Shown: piece by piece, positions 6,824 to 13,878 of the stretch
Numbering within the stretch: position 1 is the stretch's first letter
Layout: every line of letters begins with the position of its first letter
NCBI GenBank assembly: GCA_022837365.1
Contig: JALHHV010000075.1
Location: 1-19,306 of the forward strand
Source of the DNA: Desulfovibrio sp.
Lineage (GTDB): Bacteria > Desulfobacterota > Desulfovibrionia > Desulfovibrionales > Desulfovibrionaceae
DNA length: 19,306 nt
Reading direction: 5' to 3'
Translations under genes and position numbers: made by a program
Notes under the pieces: generated by a model
Told to the model about the DNA's origin: nothing
Seen by the model: the letters and a program-made list of their open reading frames with translations, nothing else
Database searches by the model: none

Positions 6824-7656
6824 TCGGGTTCATCGGCAAGGATATTCCAGCTGACGCAATTGAGGGCGCCGCCGTCCTTGATGATGTCCCAGCAATCGCG
6901 TACGAGACGAACATTGTAATCGGGATAGAACTTCTGGATCTGCTCGACGGCCATCTGGTCTTCTTCGATACCAAGCCCAGGCACAAAGATACATTTCTCC
7001 GTCTGCAAGAAGTTGATGTACGCCCAGTTGATCTTGAGGTGCTTGTTGGTGCCGTAGCGCAGTTCTTCCACGGTGAAATGCTCGGACAGCTCCTTCCGCA
7101 GTTCTTTCCCCAGTTTCGGGTCAAAATCGGCATAGTTGTTCAGGAGGACGCGGTTTCCGTCGATCCAGCGGACCATTCCGTCTGCATGGCCATAGCGATC
7201 ATATCGGTCTCTGGAAATCAAAACGATCTGCGCTTGGAAGTGATTTTCCAGCTCTCTGAGCAAATCCTTATAGAAGCGCATCGGGTTCTCCTTGATGATT
7301 TTGTCGGTCATAATGACCTTGTCGCCACACTTTACCACGTTGCCGCCGTCCATAATGATGTCAGTTGTGACGCATTCGAGGTTCATTTCTTTGCAGATGC
7401 CCTTATAATCAGGGATAAAGTCCTCGAATCCATAGAGGTAGTCAGGGTGATATGCATACTGCAGGAAGCGGCCCTTATCGAGCTGGATGGGCATATAATC
7501 CCGCGCCCAGATATGCTTCTTGGACTTGGTGAGAGGAAGAGTATGCAGATGGACACGCGCAGAGTCGAGTTCGTCAAGAATTCTCTTGAATGCGGGCATA
7601 TAGTGCTGCAGGCCTTCGGCCAGGTACACAGCGTTGGTTTGTTTATCCGAGATCAT
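6745..7656 (-). CDS. Peptidylarginine/agmatine deiminase family protein
   Basis: About 303 residues from the ATG at 7656 (an upstream ATG at 7683 is possible). It carries the signatures of the Porphyromonas-type deiminase family (PAD_porph): WARDYMP (D53), MDGGNVV (D103), GHADGM (H157, D159) and the nucleophile C267 in ALNCVSW. The reaction is hydrolysis of a guanidinium group, giving citrulline or N-carbamoylputrescine plus ammonia. No signal peptide is present, so it should be cytosolic, which favours a small guanidine substrate over secreted protein targets. The last 20 or so residues are Arg/Ser-rich and unlike the family; they overlap the next gene. Confidence 0.9.
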   Translation of the reverse strand: MISDKQTNAVYLAEGLQHYMPAFKRILDELDSARVHLHTLPLTKSKKHIWARDYMPIQLDKGRFLQYAYHPDYLYGFEDFIPDYKGICKEMNLECVTTDIIMDGGNVVKCGDKVIMTDKIIKENPMRFYKDLLRELENHFQAQIVLISRDRYDRYGHADGMVRWIDGNRVLLNNYADFDPKLGKELRKELSEHFTVEELRYGTNKHLKINWAYINFLQTEKCIFVPGLGIEEDQMAVEQIQKFYPDYNVRLVRDCWDIIKDGGALNCVSWNILADEPEWSPEEAYNSTPVRRMRRPSLRSSGR

Positions 7657-8455
7657 ATAGGTTATTGTATGCTTCAATGTCAAATCCGTGTTCTATAGCC
7701 AGGTTCTGCCAAGCATCGGCCTTCCTTTCGTCCTCTTCTACTCCCAGGCCGAACCTGTAGCACCGGGAGACGTTGAATTCGGCGCAGGCTCCACCGCCAT
7801 GCTCTACCGATTTCATGAACCACTCATAGGCCTTTTTGAGGTCTTTTTTGACCAAAATGCCGGTTTCATAGCTCAGGCCAAGGTCGTTCATCGCTGTAGG
7901 TTCGCCACAATCTGCTGCCCAGAAGCAAAGCCACATTCCCAGGCTCTTGCTGATTTTGTTGAACGTGTTCTCCAGAACCAGTTGGGCATAATTGGCGGCC
8001 GCGTGGATGTTCCCTTTCCAGATGGCCTTCCACATCCAGAACTCGGCAAGCCGGAGGTTCTTCTTTACGCCCGTTCCCAACAGATAACTGAAGGCGTAGT
8101 TGTTCATGGCATCAGGGTCTCCTTTGCGGGCCAGCTTCCGGTAGATTTTAGTGGCGGTGTCATAATCCCGCTCGCCGAACCATCCGTGACAAAGACCATA
8201 GGCCAAATCGTTGCCAGCAGCAAAGTTACCCAATTCATAGGCTTTTTCCAAAAAGTGCCTGCCCATCACGGGATTGTCGTTGGCCAGGAAACTATACGCT
8301 TCCTTGTACATGTACTCACCTTCATTCTTCGGTTCAAACCCTTTCAACTCGTTTGGCATTGACATCAGACTGGTGGTCCTTCCGTCGCTCTGAAAACCCC
8401 GGTCTCCCAGATCGGAGTTTCTGTCTAAAATTAAATCTAAATCAATAATATTCAT
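7643..8455 (-). CDS. Sel1-repeat protein
   Basis: A 270-residue protein whose residues from about 50 on consist of helical pairs typical of Sel1-like repeats, with recurring A..L...Y..G.GV..D...A..W..KA patterns (for example YAFSYLLGTGVKKNLRLAEFW and YRFGLGVEEDERKADAW). These repeats serve as protein-binding scaffolds. No signal peptide is present. The ATG at 8455 is chosen over one at 8479 because the latter would fall inside the -7 promoter box. The gene ends inside the start of the deiminase gene, showing translational coupling, and leads a four-gene operon. Confidence 0.9.
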   Translation of the reverse strand: MNIIDLDLILDRNSDLGDRGFQSDGRTTSLMSMPNELKGFEPKNEGEYMYKEAYSFLANDNPVMGRHFLEKAYELGNFAAGNDLAYGLCHGWFGERDYDTATKIYRKLARKGDPDAMNNYAFSYLLGTGVKKNLRLAEFWMWKAIWKGNIHAAANYAQLVLENTFNKISKSLGMWLCFWAADCGEPTAMNDLGLSYETGILVKKDLKKAYEWFMKSVEHGGGACAEFNVSRCYRFGLGVEEDERKADAWQNLAIEHGFDIEAYNNLYDLG

Positions 8456-8476
8456 ACACTTATGCGTTTGTTTCCG

Positions 8477-8508
8477 CAAAGGTATGAAGCCAATTTCGGG
8501 AGGGCAAA
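8477..8508 (-). promoter_or_regulatory. Bacteroides-type promoter of the Sel1 operon
   Basis: Read on the minus strand it has TTTG (8505-8508), exactly 20 bases, then TACCTTTG (8477-8484). This is a full match to the Bacteroides -33/-7 consensus. Transcription should start near 8470, giving a leader of about 15 bases to the ATG at 8455. Confidence 0.8.
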
Positions 8509-8602
8509 TCTTTTCTGTTAAAAGATGTTAAAGGTTATGAAAGAGTTATTTATAGCAAAACCAAGAACTATTCTTCATCTACTATTCTTTTAGCATAACG
8601 CC

Positions 8603-8992
8603 TCAGACTTTTGGGCAGGTGGAGTTCGGCTTCGACCTGGGCAAGATTTCACGATGCTTTCTGGCCTGTTCTCGGGCGTATTCGCGGCTCTCGCGGCGGA
8701 GGGCAGTCCATTTGTCGTATTTCTCCTTTGCGGCCCGTAAATCGGCCTCTATGCGGTCGATGGTGGCATCTGTATTCTTGCCGAGTTCGCATTCCCAGAC
8801 GGTGATGACGGTCCAGGCGAGGGTGTCGAGGCGCTGGGCGTTGAGTTCGTCGCGGGCGATGTTGCGGGCTATCTTTTCTTTCCAGAATCCGGCGTTCGTC
8901 TTGGGTTCGACGTACTTGGTGCAACCGCGGTGGCCGTGCCAGAAGCAGCCGTTGATGAAGATGACGGCGCGGTACTTGGGCAGGACGAGGTT
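8603..8992 (-). pseudogene. vsr: Truncated very-short-patch-repair endonuclease
   Basis: The frame codes for the C-terminal 129 residues of a Vsr endonuclease: LVLPKYRAVIFINGCFWHGH, then GCTKYVEPKTN, FWKEKI, and TVITVWECELG, followed by a lysine/arginine-rich tail. Zinc-binding Cys and His residues of the CFWHGHRGC and WECEL motifs are kept. The normal first 50 or so residues are absent: upstream of 8992 the sequence becomes the structured repeat, an in-frame stop occurs at 9023-9025 and no start codon precedes the conserved part. The codon where the family has its catalytic Asp (PDLVLPKY) reads Asn. The product is therefore missing or inactive. Vsr normally nicks T:G mismatches made by m5C methylases; none is encoded here. 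Confidence 0.85.
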
Positions 8993-8998
8993 GCGCGC

Positions 8999-9130
8999 TC
9001 CGGCACTACGGCTCCCGGGCGATTATGGCCCCTGGGGGCGGTGGGGGATAAACCAGCACGGTGAGCTGGCAGTTGTGGAGCAAGCGCAGCGAGCGGAGCA
9101 ACTGACTGCTGACCGTGACCGCTTTTCCTT
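8999..9130 (+). repeat. Structured module B (paralogue of 712-840)
   Basis: The second copy of the module. A hairpin GCCC...GGGC (9028-9031 with 9036-9039) replaces the unrelated CTCCC...GGGAG hairpin of module A at the same place. The main stem pairs 9057-9066 with 9108-9117 (same G.G mismatch) and CAGTTGT 9070-9076 with GCAACTG 9098-9104. Its left edge coincides with the break in vsr. Upstream homology to module A starts at the GGCACT(A/G)CGGCTCCCGGGCG block. Confidence 0.75.
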
Positions 9131-9363
9131 ATTTCTGCGGGGAGGGCGTCAGCAAGTTTGTGGGCGGCTTGTCCGGCCACAATCTTGCAGCGAAGGGTGG
9201 CATTGAAGGTTGCCTTTCCGGGCGGCTCGTCCGTCCCGGAAGGGCAAGTACCGCTTTCCTTATCGGCCCACATATCGACACCGTCCGCAATCGGCCTTTA
9301 TCTTCCCATTGGCACTGCGTATTCTGCGTATTTCGCGCATTTTGCGCAATCCGAGCATCTCTA
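9131..9363. other. Intergenic remnant between repeat module and Argonaute gene
   Basis: No gene is visible. GGCGGCT(T/C)GTCCG occurs twice (near 9165 and 9222) and also next to module C near 151, so the repeat family probably extends here. A 26-base stretch (9324-9349) matches 17131-17156 inside the helicase gene at 23 positions. No missing vsr start segment was found. Confidence 0.5.
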
Positions 9364-11454
9364 TTACAAGAACCAGAGGTTTGTTTTGCCGAAAGCGGGG
9401 AGTTCTTCTTTGCGGAAGTGAGGAACTATCTCTGCGACCATCTCCGGGTATTTGATGGTGATGGGCAGATTCTGTTGCTTAACAGACTTCCAATACATCC
9501 GGCTGAACTTGTAGACCTGGTTAAGAAGGGCACGGGCTTCGTCCATGCGCAATTCTTTGTCCTCGGGGGCCGCGTTATTATAGACCTTCTTCAGTTTCAA
9601 TTTGACTGGGAAGAGGAAATCGTATCTGCCAGGCTTATCATAGCGGGCATTGTTATACAACAAGAATTCGTTGTACGAGAGCCTGACTATAGTGCCGCTC
9701 TTCGGCATAAGGCCAGGGTCTTCAGTATCGAATCCGACATAATCAGATGCCTCAGTTTTATTGATGGTGACGATATATACCGGGATAGAGAAACCGAGTT
9801 TATACAGCATATCCGTAATCTTCGCAGAATCCCTTTCTTTCATCGTCTTATAATAATGAATGATTACACGGTCGGGATTACCGCTCTCAATAACGAAATG
9901 GCCCAATGCCTTACGAATATCGCCCACAAGGCTGTCAAGGTCATCATCTCGATAGCAGTCGAAGTTCTGGAAAACACCTTCATTATTGAAGCAGAAAGCA
10001 CTACCAATGTATCTCTTACCAATCTTCTCGGACTTGAATGCCCCGACACCTATGATAACGTCGTTACTTTTCTTGCGTGTCTGCAACTGCCAGGGGATGC
10101 CACCTATCTTGGCAAGTATTGCGGTTTTGATATTGGGAAGATGGAACTGGAATGCATTCTTGCCAGGGTTCTCGTTGTAAATAGCCTGCGAGGTGACCCC
10201 TTTCTCCAGCAGCATTTCCTTGACCTTGAAATATATGTCGTGCCTCTCCGGGTTAGGGTCATCACGATCTACTGGACTGATGTAGAGAGCCACGTAGAAG
10301 GCGTTGTCATCCCACTGCTTCTTTGCCAGGCCTGCTCGTATGTCCTCGACAGCGGTCTCAACTGATTGAAAAAAGATGCTTCCATTCTTGTCAGTGTTAA
10401 AAGGCTGCAGGATGTCGTCCGCAAGCGATTTGTATTTCTGAAAGTACGCACCGGTGGAAGGATTCTTTACCATTCCGTCTTTCAGAATGCAGTAGAGCGA
10501 CCGGCAAACATCCTTCTGACTCTCTTGAGCGATGAAAAAGAAGCGGACGTTTGTTTTTTCTGTTGCACTGTACGGACCGTATCCGCCTCCATTTCGATTG
10601 CCGAATAAGCCGGTGTACGGGTCGAAACTAATCTGGCTGCGGCCGAAGAGCAGCACGTTGGAGCCCTGTGTTACCTCGGTTAGCTTGTCGTCAGGCACCG
10701 TGATGAAATCATTGCAGGTTATCTTCAGTACTGTGGAGTTGAATTCTTCTGTGTATAGATACTCTTTTGCGAATGAACGAATCTTGGGCAGGGTGTCGGC
10801 ATAGCGGTTAGGAATCTTCTCATAATGCTCAATGACACCGAGTTCTCTGGACAGCTCCTTGTTGACGACTGGAAAGATGGAGGAGATTTCTCGTTTTTGC
10901 TCGGGAGTGAGGTCCCTTACTTTAACCACTTCGTCTCCAACAATAACCTTATAGCGTGTTGCTTTGAGGTCAAGGGCGGAAAGGGGTGTGTCATATACGA
11001 TGGAGTGCCCATTGTATGACACGAGCAATTCCCATCCTGAAGTGACGGTCTGGTCTTTGGGTACAATGGAGAAACGGAGGTACTGCGTGCAGCCTTCCTG
11101 CTTTTGTTCTGAGTCCTCAATCCAGACTTCGATGTTGTCTACGAAATCATAACCGACAATGGCACGTTGTCGGAAATAGTCGTAAAGACGTTGTTTTAAA
11201 ACGCTTTTAGTCAGATCCCGATCAGCACCAAGGCGGATGCGGGCAAAGTAAGAATCACCAAAACACTCACGAGCGTTGCTGGTGATGGAGAAATAGAGAC
11301 GGCGGGTGGCGGAGAGGGTGGGCTCAGCAGCCCACAGTTCGGGACACTGGTCTTTGAATAGACTCCGGATGTGTCCGTGTTCTTTTCTTTCTCTGTTCAC
11401 CTCAAGGTCGATTACGTCTGTGATAAAATCGACCGATAAAATGTTGATAATCAT
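9364..11454 (-). CDS. ago: Long prokaryotic Argonaute with inactive PIWI domain
   Basis: A 696-residue protein. After an N-terminal/linker region (about 1-290; any PAZ is short) comes the GYGPYS segment typical of the entry to MID. MID (about 300-455) keeps the guide 5'-phosphate pocket pattern: Y408, K412, Q423, K443 and the closing KIGGIPW (449-455). PIWI (456-696) ends with KYPEMVAEIVPHF and a hydrophobic C terminus. The catalytic positions are replaced: G471 in IIGVGAF where slicers have Asp, Y535 in VIIHYYK where slicers have Asp, and K668 in ITIKYP at the fourth position. It should bind guide and target but not cut, as in long-B Argonautes that work with partner effectors. No partner lies in its operon. 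It has its own promoter facing the HTH gene. Confidence 0.92.
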   Translation of the reverse strand: MIINILSVDFITDVIDLEVNRERKEHGHIRSLFKDQCPELWAAEPTLSATRRLYFSITSNARECFGDSYFARIRLGADRDLTKSVLKQRLYDYFRQRAIVGYDFVDNIEVWIEDSEQKQEGCTQYLRFSIVPKDQTVTSGWELLVSYNGHSIVYDTPLSALDLKATRYKVIVGDEVVKVRDLTPEQKREISSIFPVVNKELSRELGVIEHYEKIPNRYADTLPKIRSFAKEYLYTEEFNSTVLKITCNDFITVPDDKLTEVTQGSNVLLFGRSQISFDPYTGLFGNRNGGGYGPYSATEKTNVRFFFIAQESQKDVCRSLYCILKDGMVKNPSTGAYFQKYKSLADDILQPFNTDKNGSIFFQSVETAVEDIRAGLAKKQWDDNAFYVALYISPVDRDDPNPERHDIYFKVKEMLLEKGVTSQAIYNENPGKNAFQFHLPNIKTAILAKIGGIPWQLQTRKKSNDVIIGVGAFKSEKIGKRYIGSAFCFNNEGVFQNFDCYRDDDLDSLVGDIRKALGHFVIESGNPDRVIIHYYKTMKERDSAKITDMLYKLGFSIPVYIVTINKTEASDYVGFDTEDPGLMPKSGTIVRLSYNEFLLYNNARYDKPGRYDFLFPVKLKLKKVYNNAAPEDKELRMDEARALLNQVYKFSRMYWKSVKQQNLPITIKYPEMVAEIVPHFRKEELPAFGKTNLWFL

Positions 11455-11556
11455 AATGTTTAAAAACTTAAATTAAACACTCGGTTCGATAAAAACGATA
11501 ATTGGCAATAAATAACAGCCTACAGGATGACAAAGAACTATACTACTGCTTGTTCA

Positions 11557-11588
11557 CAAATATAACGTTTTATTTCGGTAAGAGCAAT
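11557..11588 (-). promoter_or_regulatory. Candidate promoter of ago
   Basis: On the minus strand ATTG (11585-11588) is followed after exactly 20 bases by TATATTTG (11557-11564), a good Bacteroides-type -33/-7 pair. Start near 11550 would leave a leader of about 96 bases, long compared with the other promoters in the window. Confidence 0.6.
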
Positions 11589-11606
11589 TTTAATTACGGA
11601 ACATAT

Positions 11607-11641
11607 TGCTAACCATAGTATGTTGATAACTTTAGTTAGCA
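11607..11641. promoter_or_regulatory. Inverted repeat, likely operator
   Basis: TGCTAAC (11607-11613) and GTTAGCA (11635-11641) are perfect inverses 21 bases apart. They flank the -33 element of the HTH gene promoter and lie 19 bases upstream of the -33 of ago, so one bound regulator could affect both promoters. The HTH product is the natural candidate. Confidence 0.55.
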
Positions 11642-11653
11642 TATCTACCTTTG
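11622..11653 (+). promoter_or_regulatory. Promoter of the HTH operon
   Basis: GTTG (11622-11625), 20 bases, then TACCTTTG (11646-11653) fit the Bacteroides consensus. Start near 11660 gives a leader of about 20 bases to the ATG at 11680. This argues against translation from the earlier ATG at 11620. Confidence 0.65.
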
Positions 11654-11679
11654 TAATTAGTAAATCAAGCAATTACATA

Positions 11680-11889
11680 ATGGAAAAAGAACCTATTCTC
11701 AAGGCTTTCGGACAGAGAGTTCAAGAGCTTAGAAAAGAACGTAATCTGTCACAAGAACAGCTTGCTGACTTGGCTGGTGTACATCGAACATATATCGGTA
11801 TGATAGAACGTGCAGAAAAGAACATTACCCTCTGTAATATCGAGCGCATCGCTAAAGCATTGAAATTGGACATCAAAGATTTATTCTGA
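11680..11889 (+). CDS. Controller-like Xre-family HTH regulator
   Basis: A 69-residue single-domain helix-turn-helix protein: VQELRKERNLSQEQLADLAG, then VHRTYIGMIERAEKNITL and IERIAKALKLDIKDLF. Size and the LSQEQLA..AG..RTYI..IER pattern are those of restriction-modification controller (C) proteins, which activate or repress their own operon through short inverted repeats. It is followed after one base by an unrecognised gene. The divergent gene is ago. It is likely to bind the TGCTAAC/GTTAGCA repeat upstream. An ordinary Xre repressor is the alternative. Confidence 0.88.
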   Translation: MEKEPILKAFGQRVQELRKERNLSQEQLADLAGVHRTYIGMIERAEKNITLCNIERIAKALKLDIKDLF

Positions 11890-11890
11890 T

Positions 11891-12421
11891 ATGGCAACAA
11901 TTCTCCCAGTTACTATTAACGAAAATTCCAGAGCGGATTATAGGCGTACTCTAACAGAGCTGTTTCTAAATGAGCCAAACGGTGCTGCTGGCGCACCAAG
12001 CAATTTCGAATATAACGTAGAAACAGATAATGCTGGCAACCGGATTTATTTGAAGAGGCCCACGAATCTTAATAAAGGTTTCGACTTTGAGGTACGTGTT
12101 TCAAATCAAAGATTTAAGCATGTAAGCAAAAATGGCCGTGTATCCCATAGCAATAGGCCTTCTCACGATAATATCTTAGATGACCTTGCAGCGAAGAAGG
12201 CAGAAGACCCTGCGCAATATTCAAGTCTTCGTGCTATCATAGACCGTATTTTTAACTGCAACGAGATTGATCCTTTGGAGTATAATGCGTTTACCTTCCA
12301 GAGTGGCTATCCTGTTGACATGATTTGCAAGTGTATTAAGTGGCTCTTTATTGAACAGGATATAACATACTGGAATTGGAGTGGTCGCAATATGCTTTAC
12401 AATGGTATTAGAAGCATTTAG
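11891..12421 (+). CDS. Unrecognised protein in HTH operon (first)
   Basis: A 176-residue soluble protein; I cannot assign a family. The N-terminal half contains GFDFEVRVSN (about residues 63-72), followed by a basic, His/Asn-rich stretch (RVSHSNRPSHDN). The C-terminal part has KWLFIEQDITYWNWSGR, aromatic and well ordered, suggesting a folded domain. Its base composition is lower in G+C than the minus-strand genes. It starts one base after the HTH stop, so it is co-transcribed. Position directly after a controller-type gene is where a restriction endonuclease gene often sits, but I see no clear nuclease motif and no spare methylase. Confidence 0.75.
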   Translation: MATILPVTINENSRADYRRTLTELFLNEPNGAAGAPSNFEYNVETDNAGNRIYLKRPTNLNKGFDFEVRVSNQRFKHVSKNGRVSHSNRPSHDNILDDLAAKKAEDPAQYSSLRAIIDRIFNCNEIDPLEYNAFTFQSGYPVDMICKCIKWLFIEQDITYWNWSGRNMLYNGIRSI

Positions 12422-12431
12422 CATTTTGCCT

Positions 12432-12995
12432 ATGTATAATCCAAAGTATTTCATTGACAATGAGATGTGGCAGTACCGTGATCCTAAAGGTCCTGCCATT
12501 CACACCTTTGTGGCTTCTGATGGAACAGCAATCGGTATCTTTCAAGGGAAAAAAGGAGCACGACCCGATCTGGATTTCCGCGTGAAGATTCTTCAGCCAA
12601 AACCTGATGCGAAGCCATTCCTTCTTCCCCACGACGAATGGGTAGTAGACTTACTGCTAAAAGCACAGCACCACAAAGATGCGGTTGTTCGTTTACTGGA
12701 CTATTATCTTGAGTTCTATGAATCTTGCAAGCCTTTCGACTCACTGGAAGAGCGTAAGCTTTATCAGCCTCGCACCCTAAAAGAGATCGAGACCAAGTTT
12801 GCAAATGTTAGTACTCCAGGGACAATGTCCATCGGTGGAATTGCCATTATCCTTGAACTATTCTGTTTGTGTGAGAAACAGACACCTGACGCCCACCAGT
12901 TCAAACTGGCGCTTCAGTGGACAAAAGAGTGCATTTTGGGCCAACGGGACTTCAAGAATGTCCTTAATTTGGTGATTCGACACAGAGAATATTAG
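12432..12995 (+). CDS. Unrecognised protein in HTH operon (second)
   Basis: A 187-residue soluble protein from the ATG at 12432; starts at 12402 or 12381 are possible and would overlap the upstream gene. The N-terminal part is aromatic (MYNPKYF, EMWQYRDP) with a strand-rich region, and the C-terminal two-thirds look helical (HDEWVVDLLLKAQ, HHKDAVVRLLDYYLEF, LALQWTKECILG). There is no signal peptide or membrane segment. I know no family. Its stop codon overlaps that of the convergent methylase gene by a few bases. Composition matches the upstream gene, and the two were probably acquired together. Confidence 0.72.
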   Translation: MYNPKYFIDNEMWQYRDPKGPAIHTFVASDGTAIGIFQGKKGARPDLDFRVKILQPKPDAKPFLLPHDEWVVDLLLKAQHHKDAVVRLLDYYLEFYESCKPFDSLEERKLYQPRTLKEIETKFANVSTPGTMSIGGIAIILELFCLCEKQTPDAHQFKLALQWTKECILGQRDFKNVLNLVIRHREY

Positions 12996-13873
12996 AACGG
13001 AAGTTCGGGACCGTAATACGCCTCCGGCTCACACAGGACGCGGATGTCGCTATCCTGGAAGAGTTTGGCCTGCTTCTCTAATTTCTCCAGAATCTCTCCT
13101 CTACGATTGATGCTGTTCAGTTCCTCGCGACGGGCTTTGCTCATCTCGAGGAATTTTTCTTCCTGGTCAATGCCGAGGAAGCGGCGTCCCAGAAGGTTGG
13201 CCGCAATACCGGTAGTACTGCTTCCTGTGAACGGATCAAGTATCCAGGCACCAGGTTTCGTAGAAGCCTGAATGATTCTCGACAGGACGCACAACGGTTT
13301 CTGGGTGGGGTGCTTGCCGCATGATTTCTCCCACGGTGCAATAGCCGGCAACGTCCAGACATCACGCATCTGAGTACCACCGTTGATTTCCTTCATCAGC
13401 TCATAGTTGTAGTAATGAGCCACTTTCTGCTCCTTTCGAGCCCACAGGATGTACTCCGCTGAGTATGTGAAATACCGGCAGGACAGATTGGGTGGAGGAT
13501 TGGTTTTTACCCACGTGATGCAATTGAGAATCTTGAAGTCCAGCTCCGTAAGGCAACGAGCAACGGAGAAAATGTTGTGATATGTTCCGCTGACCCAGAT
13601 AGTGCCATCTGATTTCAGATGCTCACGGCAGGCTGCCAGCCATGTTTTATCAAACTTGTAGTCCTCCTCAAATCCTTGGGACTTATCCCACTTGCCTTTG
13701 TTTACAGACACGGGAACGCCGCTCTGTATGCTGATGCCACCGTTTGACAGATGATATGGCGGATCTGCGAAAATCATATCGAACTTGAAATCGAAGGAGT
13801 TCAAAAGCTCGATACAATCTCCCTGCAGGAGCGTGAAGTTTTTATCCTGTGATTTGTAGTAGGCTGTGGGCAT
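12992..13873 (-). CDS. dpnA: DpnA-like adenine-N6 DNA methyltransferase
   Basis: A 293-residue protein of the beta class of amino-methyltransferases: the catalytic DPPY (37-40) comes before the AdoMet motif DPFTGSSTTG (213-222), with HPTQKP (188-193) between. It resembles the second methylase of DpnII-type systems (DpnA), which also methylates GATC, including single-stranded DNA, and is distinct from the Dam-like first methylase. It is the last gene of the three-gene unit, five bases after the nuclease stop. Another HinfI/MboII-like specificity is possible in principle, but context favours GATC. Confidence 0.92.
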   Translation of the reverse strand: MPTAYYKSQDKNFTLLQGDCIELLNSFDFKFDMIFADPPYHLSNGGISIQSGVPVSVNKGKWDKSQGFEEDYKFDKTWLAACREHLKSDGTIWVSGTYHNIFSVARCLTELDFKILNCITWVKTNPPPNLSCRYFTYSAEYILWARKEQKVAHYYNYELMKEINGGTQMRDVWTLPAIAPWEKSCGKHPTQKPLCVLSRIIQASTKPGAWILDPFTGSSTTGIAANLLGRRFLGIDQEEKFLEMSKARREELNSINRRGEILEKLEKQAKLFQDSDIRVLCEPEAYYGPELPF

Positions 13874-13878
13874 TTGGG

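Larger units (their letters stand above)
11455..11679. other. Divergent control region between ago and HTH gene
   Basis: This 225-bp AT-rich interval holds two back-to-back promoters and an inverted repeat, listed separately. The ago leader (about 11455-11550) is A/T-rich with no hairpin I can see. Confidence 0.6.

Noticed and set aside
8603..8992. Vsr as nuclease partner of the Argonaute
   Set aside because: The gene lacks its N-terminal part, start codon and catalytic Asp, so it cannot be an active effector here.
8869..9273. Minus-strand frame of 134 codons spanning the vsr break
   Set aside because: It reads the vsr part in the wrong frame and is Ala/Pro/Ser-rich through the repeat, as expected for GC-rich non-coding DNA.
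9115..10365. Long plus-strand frame (about 416 codons) across the 3' part of ago
   Set aside because: It is antisense to a clear Argonaute coding sequence and crosses the non-coding remnant; its product has no recognisable domain.
11620..11679. N-terminal extension of the HTH protein from the ATG at 11620
   Set aside because: That ATG lies at the -33 element of the promoter, upstream of the expected transcript start, and the extension is hydrophobic and unlike the family.
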